From contig JAFYYO010000388.1 in NCBI GenBank assembly GCA_017557475.1, positions 1 to 9,496 of the forward strand: a DNA stretch of 9,496 nucleotides, given 5' to 3'. Positions within the stretch are counted from its first letter, which is position 1, and the number at the start of each line of letters is the position of its first letter. This document shows positions 5,219 through 9,496 of the stretch, in pieces. The notes beneath the pieces were generated by a model. The model worked only from the letters and a program-made list of their open reading frames with translations, did no database searches and was not told the DNA's origin. A program made the translations under genes and the position numbers. This DNA is from Bacteroidaceae bacterium. Its GTDB lineage: Bacteria > Bacteroidota > Bacteroidia > Bacteroidales > Bacteroidaceae.

Positions 5219-7312
5219 TTACTTAATATCTTCCCAATCGTCGGTTCTAAATGGTCCTACAGGCAGTCCTGATTGCGTCTTGAAGTTGCATTCTGGATTA
5301 TCTGCCCAAGCATAGCGAACTGCTACTGGATGCGGCACTTCGGGACACTCCACAACTACTCGCCAAACAAACTGCCCGTTGCCTTCTGTAAAGGCCTTTG
5401 CCGTGTGCCAGACATGGTCTGGACCTGCAATCGAGAAGCCCTTGATGTCCGAGTTTTCCTCGAGCATATCGCTTCCTTGAGTGGGCAGGAACGAGAGGAC
5501 TGCCTTGCCGTCAGTAACGCTCATCTGAAGGAACTCAGGAGCTGCGCAAGGCTCTTCCTGACCATAAGTTCTGTTGAGGGCAAGTAGAGCCAAACGACGA
5601 CCAACTTCCTGCTTGTTCTTCGGATGAATATCATTCGCCATACCGATGTCGATGTTCACAGCCATTCCAACGCCATCCAATCGCAGAGCCTTTCGCTGAG
5701 CCTCACGAATAGCTGCCCAGCCCGACTTAGGTTGCAACGGCTTGCGCTCTAAATAGTTGGCAATCTGCACGAAATAGAAGGGTAGGGCTTTCGAGTTCGT
5801 GTTCTGCATCATGAACCTGCGACGACCTTCCTGAGGTTCTGGCTTGGGGTAGGGAGTTACCTCGGAATTCTTGTTGAAACGTGCCTGCCAGTCGAGAATC
5901 AAAGCCTGGAAGAGGCTCTCATACTGAACGGCTCTGCCAACGTTCGAACAACCCTGATACCAAAGGAAACCGCGAACTGGCATCGTGAGGAAAGGCGCCA
6001 CCATACTGTTGTAGAGACCTGCTGGATACCAAGCGCTGTTGGGGGCTGCAGGTTCCGTCATCGTTTCGCTCGCCTTGATGTTGGCTGCATCGAGACTTTT
6101 CTTAAACTTCCAATCGCCAGCAAGCGAGATATTGGTGCTCCCTGCAGTTAGATAGAAATCTTTTGCTTCCTTCGAGAACCCGCCTTCTACGCCAGTATCG
6201 TTGATGCGAACGGCGAGAATGTTCTTGCCAGCCTTCACCAGTTTGCCTGGGACGGTATAAGCGCGATTTGCCATCCAGCCTGAAGTCATGCCCACGCGTT
6301 GTCCATTCCAATATGTTACGTCCTCGTCGTCGATGGCTCCAAGTTCGAGTTTCAAGTCTTTGCCTGCCAGAGCTGCAGGGATCTCCACTTCCTTGCGCAT
6401 CCAGACGATTCCGTCGAAGTCCTTCAACTCGTCAGTCTTGCTCCATGAAAGAGGCTGTTTAAGCTGCTTCCAACCTGAATCATTGAAATCCGTTGCCGCC
6501 CAAAGTGCCTTGTCGATGTTACCCTTTTCGAGGCCGTAATCGTTGCCATACACTTCTTCCATCCATTCGGCCCGTTCTTCCTGATAGAGTTGGTTGATTT
6601 TATCTTCGTCGAAGCCTATTGCAAAAGCCCTCTTTGCGTGTTCTTGGAAGCCTATTACATTCTGCAGTGCCTCCAGACTGGGCCAACTCTCGGCTGGAGT
6701 TCCGCCCCAAGAACTGTTGACCACTCCGACTGCGATGCCAAGCTTCTCGGAGACCTCGCGAGCGAAGAAATAAGCGGCTGCGGAGAACTCCTTCACCATC
6801 TCGGGCGAGCAGACTGCCCAGCCTTTCGTGTGACCGAGAGGGACCTTCGTCTGAGGCGTATGAGCCACGACTTTCTCCACTTGGAACAGGCGAACGAGCG
6901 GATGATTGGCGTTGGCCACCTCCTGTTCGTAGTTCTGCACCTTGCCCCAGCCTTCGACGGGCATTTCCATGTTCGACTGACCGCTGCAGAACCATACCTC
7001 GCCGCTCATCACATTCTCGAGGACGAGCTTCTTGCCGTCGTCGAACGTGAGCGTGTAGGGACCTCCAGCAGAGGGTACATCGAGGTCAAACTCGAAGGCT
7101 CCAGTCATCTTGTCGGCAGCGGCTTTCACAGTTTTCTTGTCCCACGAAGTCGTAATCTTCACGGTAGCGCCTTTCTTGGCTGTAGCTTGAAGATGCACTT
7201 TCGTGCGTTGTTGCAGCACCATGTTCGAAGTCATCCATCCGGGCAGAACGACGTCGGCCCATGTCATAGCGGCACACATCACAGCCGCAAGCAGTAAAAG
7301 AGAGCGTTTCAT
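5219..7312 (-). CDS. Secreted sialate O-acetylesterase (SASA/SIAE family, with GH2-like jelly-roll)
   Basis: A 697-residue esterase that removes O-acetyl groups from sialic acids or other acetylated glycans, in the periplasm or outside. Residues 1-19 are a signal peptide (KR, then LLLLAAVMCAA, likely cut after TWA). After a beta-rich N-terminal domain, GEVWFCSGQSNMEMP (104-118) holds the likely nucleophile S113. NSSWGGTPAESW (199-210) and FLWYQGCSN (449-457) are the next family blocks. DIHP (561-564) carries the Asp and His of the active site. Residues about 265-400 form the sugar-binding jelly-roll seen inserted in many bacterial members (LELGAIDDEDVTYWNG, 322-337). Residues 484-507 (EVTPYPKPEPQEGRRRFMMQ and following) look like an extra, proline- and arginine-rich insertion between ARFNKNS and KALPFYF. 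It is transcribed alone from its own promoter. Host-glycan use fits a gut commensal, but plant acetyl-glycans are also possible substrates. Confidence 0.92.
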   Translation of the reverse strand: MKRSLLLLAAVMCAAMTWADVVLPGWMTSNMVLQQRTKVHLQATAKKGATVKITTSWDKKTVKAAADKMTGAFEFDLDVPSAGGPYTLTFDDGKKLVLENVMSGEVWFCSGQSNMEMPVEGWGKVQNYEQEVANANHPLVRLFQVEKVVAHTPQTKVPLGHTKGWAVCSPEMVKEFSAAAYFFAREVSEKLGIAVGVVNSSWGGTPAESWPSLEALQNVIGFQEHAKRAFAIGFDEDKINQLYQEERAEWMEEVYGNDYGLEKGNIDKALWAATDFNDSGWKQLKQPLSWSKTDELKDFDGIVWMRKEVEIPAALAGKDLKLELGAIDDEDVTYWNGQRVGMTSGWMANRAYTVPGKLVKAGKNILAVRINDTGVEGGFSKEAKDFYLTAGSTNISLAGDWKFKKSLDAANIKASETMTEPAAPNSAWYPAGLYNSMVAPFLTMPVRGFLWYQGCSNVGRAVQYESLFQALILDWQARFNKNSEVTPYPKPEPQEGRRRFMMQNTNSKALPFYFVQIANYLERKPLQPKSGWAAIREAQRKALRLDGVGMAVNIDIGMANDIHPKNKQEVGRRLALLALNRTYGQEEPCAAPEFLQMSVTDGKAVLSFLPTQGSDMLEENSDIKGFSIAGPDHVWHTAKAFTEGNGQFVWRVVVECPEVPHPVAVRYAWADNPECNFKTQSGLPVGPFRTDDWEDIK

Positions 7313-7341
7313 ATCAGTTGTTTTTTAGTTGTTTGTGCTTG

Positions 7342-7373
7342 CAAAGTTACAAAAAATCTCCCTCACCTGCAAA
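7342..7373 (-). promoter_or_regulatory. Full Bacteroidales promoter for the sialate O-acetylesterase
   Basis: On the minus strand TTTG (7373-7370), a 20-nt spacer and TAACTTTG (7349-7342) match the consensus TTTG-N19-21-TAnnTTTG. The -7 element lies about 30 nt before the ATG. The spacer overlaps the T-run and stem of the terminator of the upstream DUF3987 gene. Confidence 0.75.
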
Positions 7374-7385
7374 AGATAAGGGAGA
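7351..7385 (-). terminator. Rho-independent terminator of the DUF3987 gene
   Basis: On the minus strand TCTCCCTTA (7385-7377) pairs with TGAGGGAGA (7365-7357), 9 bp with one U-G pair, with an 11-nt loop, followed at once by six T (7356-7351). It lies 71 nt downstream of the DUF3987 stop. It overlaps the promoter of the next gene. Confidence 0.7.
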
Positions 7386-7429
7386 AAGATTCTAAACATA
7401 AGATTAAAAAGGTAGGGGTACAGTCTGTG

Positions 7430-7453
7430 TTATATGCAACGTTTATATGTAAC
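7430..7453. repeat. Direct repeat TTATATGYAAC just after the DUF3987 gene
   Basis: TTATATGCAAC (7430-7440) and TTATATGTAAC (7443-7453) differ at one base and are 2 nt apart, immediately downstream of the DUF3987 stop codon. The role is unknown. Chance is possible in A+T-rich DNA. Confidence 0.45.
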
Positions 7454-7455
7454 AT

Positions 7456-9192
7456 TTACTTTATTTTCCGATAGACGCCTCTGGCCACTCTTTCGATCTT
7501 GCCGATTTTGCGGTAGCGGCTCAGGAGTGTCCTGACGTTTTCGCTTTGCCCATTGCGGATACGCTCTTCCTTGAATTGCTTGACGGTGAATGTTTCGGGC
7601 AGGTTGTCGAGCAGTGGCAATGCTTTGACACGGCCGTCGATGTGCTGCTGGAGCATTTCCTCCGACTCCTTCATGTCCTTGTTGACGCGAGCCTCGAAGA
7701 GATGGCAGATGTTGTAGTAGGCAAAGTCGCCGAGCCATCGTATCAGGTCGAGCACCTCTCTCTGTTCTTCTCCATAGAGTGCCACGAAAGGGATTGCAGC
7801 TCTTTGCATGAACTGTCCTACTCGATGTGAAAGGTTTGCTTCTGCCTCCGAGAGTTCGCCGTCGTTGTAGCGCACTTCTATGGTGTCGTACCATGCCTGC
7901 ACAGCTTTGTGAGTCTTGGGCATTTCGAGCATTTTAGTGCCATCTTGCAGCGCCAAGTCCTTTTGCCATAGGCTTTGAAGCAGGCCATCTCTTTCGGCTT
8001 CTTCGTCTCTTGAAAGAGGGGAAAGGGTAGGTGGACGGAAGGTTCGTTTCAGTCGTGGCATTATCATTGGGATGAAGCGTTGCATCATGCCGTTCTCTGT
8101 GTCCGAGAAGAGTCGGCCGAGAACAGATCTGGATGTTCCCGTAAGCAGGATGGCTGCACAGAGTCGGCATTGGGTGTTGCACGATGCGTCGCTCATGTAG
8201 TACTGCTGATGTATGCTCAGGTCCCATGCTTTGCGGAGCAGGACAGAGATGTTCGAGAACTGCAGTCGGGTAGCGTTGACCAGCTCGTCGCTTTCTGTGT
8301 AGTTGCAGAGCATCATGCCGTTTTCGCCGAGGTTGGTCTGCACTTCGAGAAAGGATGTTTTCGACATTGTTTCCATGATACGGAAGCGGGGGTGGTACTT
8401 TGGCGGCCTGTCTTTAGCATTGGCTTTCTTGTCGCGTTCTTCCTTGTTCTCGCGTTCTTTGGCCCATTCCTTCTTGTCCCAGTCTCGCAGAGTGTTTTTG
8501 CACATTATTTCGAAGAGTTCCGTAACCCAGCTCTTGCCCATTCCGCTGCCTGCAATGATGGCTGCGTAGAGGTTGGCGGCTATGGTTCGGCCATCGAGGT
8601 AGATGCTGCGATAGTGGCTGGCAATGCTGCCGAGAACGACGCAAGCTGCGATGGTGAGCATGGGGTGATACTGCTTCGGGAAGGGCTTGACGAGGAGGTG
8701 GATGAGTCGTGGCAATCTGTTGGGCAATGGTGGCGGATTCCAGTCTTTTGTCAGTTTGTCCAGTTCGCGGTCATCTTCGTTTGTGGCTTCAACTGGGGTT
8801 TGGGCTCTTGCATTGATGCCTCGCAGATTTGCATTCATGTACTCTCTCTCGGAATCATACTTGTCGTAGAAGTTGTTGATGAGAGTCTCGCAGTCCTTTG
8901 TCTGCGCATAGTTTGGCAGTCGTTTTCTAACAACGGCAAAGAGCTGTGCTCTGCTCATCAGTTTTCCGACTCCAACGGAGAGTACGGACAAGAGGTTGCT
9001 GTGCCAGTTATGAACTCCCCAGATGTCCATTTCTTCCTGTTTCAGTCCTGCCGCTTCCACGCAGAGGTCGAAAGCATTCAGGCTTTGTTCGAGGGGCTCT
9101 TCTGTCTCCACCATAACTGTAGTTGGTGGAAGTGGTTTAGGCTCTCCTTCTTTTTGAGGGATGAACCTTCTTTTAATTTTTATTTCCTTCAT
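7456..9192 (-). CDS. DUF3987 P-loop ATPase/helicase-like protein of mobile-element type
   Basis: A 578-residue P-loop protein of the DUF3987 kind, found in Bacteroidetes mobile elements and prophage remnants and thought to act in replication as a primase-associated helicase. The N-terminal 150 residues (helical, e.g. MSRAQLFAVVRKRLPNYA at 79-96) are of unknown role. The Walker A motif is AGSGMGKS (214-221), after a hydrophobic stretch AACVVLGSIASHY. A charged Lys/Glu-rich segment (238-262) follows. A Walker B-like acidic patch is MLCNYTESDE (294-303), and LLTGTSRS (349-356) resembles a sensor motif. The last 45 residues (FTVKQFKEERIR to VARGVYRKIK) look like a winged helix. No integrase, relaxase or VirE-type partner lies beside it in this window, so it may be an orphan or the end of an element continuing to the right. 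The ATG at 9192 overlaps the stop of a 12-codon upstream ORF. A terminator follows it. Confidence 0.8.
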   Translation of the reverse strand: MKEIKIKRRFIPQKEGEPKPLPPTTVMVETEEPLEQSLNAFDLCVEAAGLKQEEMDIWGVHNWHSNLLSVLSVGVGKLMSRAQLFAVVRKRLPNYAQTKDCETLINNFYDKYDSEREYMNANLRGINARAQTPVEATNEDDRELDKLTKDWNPPPLPNRLPRLIHLLVKPFPKQYHPMLTIAACVVLGSIASHYRSIYLDGRTIAANLYAAIIAGSGMGKSWVTELFEIMCKNTLRDWDKKEWAKERENKEERDKKANAKDRPPKYHPRFRIMETMSKTSFLEVQTNLGENGMMLCNYTESDELVNATRLQFSNISVLLRKAWDLSIHQQYYMSDASCNTQCRLCAAILLTGTSRSVLGRLFSDTENGMMQRFIPMIMPRLKRTFRPPTLSPLSRDEEAERDGLLQSLWQKDLALQDGTKMLEMPKTHKAVQAWYDTIEVRYNDGELSEAEANLSHRVGQFMQRAAIPFVALYGEEQREVLDLIRWLGDFAYYNICHLFEARVNKDMKESEEMLQQHIDGRVKALPLLDNLPETFTVKQFKEERIRNGQSENVRTLLSRYRKIGKIERVARGVYRKIK

Positions 9193-9227
9193 AATTTTTT
9201 TTGTTTAAGTGTTATTAATATTTTCAT
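9189..9227 (-). other. 12-codon upstream ORF overlapping the DUF3987 start (ATGA)
   Basis: In the leader of the DUF3987 mRNA an ATG at 9227-9225 opens MKILITLKQKKL and stops at TGA (9191-9189), which overlaps the DUF3987 ATG as ATGA. It contains a run of eight A. A -1 slip on that run would put ribosomes in the DUF3987 frame and extend its N-terminus. The ORF is short and could arise by chance in an A-rich leader; the exact overlap is what draws attention. Confidence 0.4.
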
Positions 9228-9276
9228 TTTTGCAAACGAGGATGCAATGCGCGCCTTTGTATCTCGATTGTTGGTG

Positions 9277-9284
9277 CAAAGGTA
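9277..9284 (-). promoter_or_regulatory. -7 promoter element for the DUF3987 gene
   Basis: On the minus strand it reads TACCTTTG, matching TAnnTTTG. TTTG motifs lie only about 10-14 nt upstream (at 9295-9302), closer than the usual 19-21 nt. A 10-bp palindrome GTTTGCAAAC (9290-9299) sits in this spacer and could be an operator. The predicted leader is about 80 nt. Confidence 0.6.
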
Positions 9285-9304
9285 CGACAGTTTGCAAACA
9301 AAAT

Positions 9305-9341
9305 CCCCTATACAGGGGCTATAGTTGCTCCTATATAGGGG
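9305..9341. promoter_or_regulatory. Paired CCTATAYAGGGG boxes / CCCCTATA inverted repeat upstream of DUF3987
   Basis: CCTATACAGGGG (9307-9318) and CCTATATAGGGG (9330-9341) are direct copies with one mismatch, 23 bp start to start (about two helix turns). Each is itself nearly palindromic. The outer ends CCCCTATA (9305-9312) and TATAGGGG (9334-9341) form an 8-bp inverted repeat. They lie 20-60 bp upstream of the DUF3987 -7 element, a position suited to an operator. Alternatively the hairpin, followed on the minus strand by ATTTTGTTTG, could terminate the gene to the right. Confidence 0.55.
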
Positions 9342-9370
9342 TAAGTTTCGCTGACAATCAGCAGGTTAGG

Positions 9371-9496
9371 CTATTCCTTGAAGATGGAGAATAATTCTTT
9401 CTCTCTCGAAGACACGATGCCTATTTCTTGGAAATGGTATTTCTCCTGAGCCAAGTTCTTGATGCCCCAGAAACGTTCGAAAGTGCTCCACTTGGA
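9371..9496 (-). CDS. 3' end of an unrecognised gene (41 C-terminal residues)
   Basis: The minus strand is open from the window edge to a TAG at 9373-9371, giving 41 residues that include the stretches WSTFERFWGIKNLAQEKY and SSREKELFSIFKE. Aromatic and charged residues alternate as in a real globular C-terminus, and the open frame runs with the direction of the neighbouring gene. The 5' part lies outside the window, and I do not recognise the family. It ends 179 bp before the DUF3987 start, and the CCCCTATA inverted repeat lies in between. Confidence 0.5.
   Translation of the reverse strand, partial: SKWSTFERFWGIKNLAQEKYHFQEIGIVSSREKELFSIFKE

Noticed and set aside
5938..5964. Cys in WYQGCSN of the esterase as a lost catalytic residue
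   Set aside because: The usual Glu at that place is not the nucleophile or part of the Ser-His-Asp set. S113, D561 and H563 are present, so activity loss cannot be claimed.
6590..7297. 235-codon open frame on the plus strand opposite the esterase
   Set aside because: It is a shadow of the esterase signal peptide and catalytic region. No motif, promoter or ribosome binding site supports it.
8080..9324. 414-codon open frame on the plus strand opposite the DUF3987 gene
   Set aside because: It lies antisense to a gene with clear P-loop motifs. Its translation is Cys/Val/Phe-rich with no recognisable domain, as expected for a shadow frame, and it runs through the DUF3987 promoter and leader.

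Overview
The window looks like a chromosomal segment of a Bacteroidales bacterium (Prevotella- or Bacteroides-like). Three things point there: TAnnTTTG -7 promoter elements sit upstream of every gene whose 5' region is visible; the proteins have the flavour of that group (fused aspartokinase/homoserine dehydrogenase, a long secreted sialate O-acetylesterase with an embedded jelly-roll, a Bacteroidales-type DUF3987 ATPase); and intergenic Shine-Dalgarno signals are sparse. The assignment to order is inference from these features, not from a marker gene.

Layout. Positions 1-3451 are a leftward unit: thrA (first enzyme step and a later step of threonine/methionine synthesis), then a small PD-(D/E)XK endonuclease-like gene (DUF559 type), then the N-terminal 187 codons of an MFS transporter that leaves the window. 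The endonuclease stop codon directly abuts the MFS start codon. A divergent promoter region (3452-3554), containing a 14-bp tandem duplication, separates thrA from a rightward FAD-dependent dehydrogenase (3555-5147). That gene converges on a leftward secreted sialate O-acetylesterase (5219-7312), and the gap between them is made of short tandem repeats. Further right, a leftward DUF3987 P-loop ATPase typical of mobile-element replication modules (7456-9192) has its own promoter, a 12-codon upstream ORF that overlaps its start, and a pair of operator-like CCTATAYAGGGG boxes. The last 126 bases are the 3' end of an unrecognised leftward gene.

The most interesting signal is a GC-rich palindromic repeat family (arm GACCC...CTCCCC, short loop, GGGGAG) present four times. 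One copy is a 57-bp in-frame insertion in the FAD dehydrogenase. One encodes residues 10-20 of the MFS transporter. One encodes the last 13 or so residues of the endonuclease and carries the ribosome binding site of the MFS gene. One lies immediately upstream of the endonuclease start and provides its ribosome binding site. The endonuclease gene is therefore framed by two copies in the same orientation. This resembles the REP/RAYT arrangement, or the protein-coding Rickettsia palindromic elements, and suggests (inference only) a repeat family whose spread may depend on a Vsr-like nuclease.
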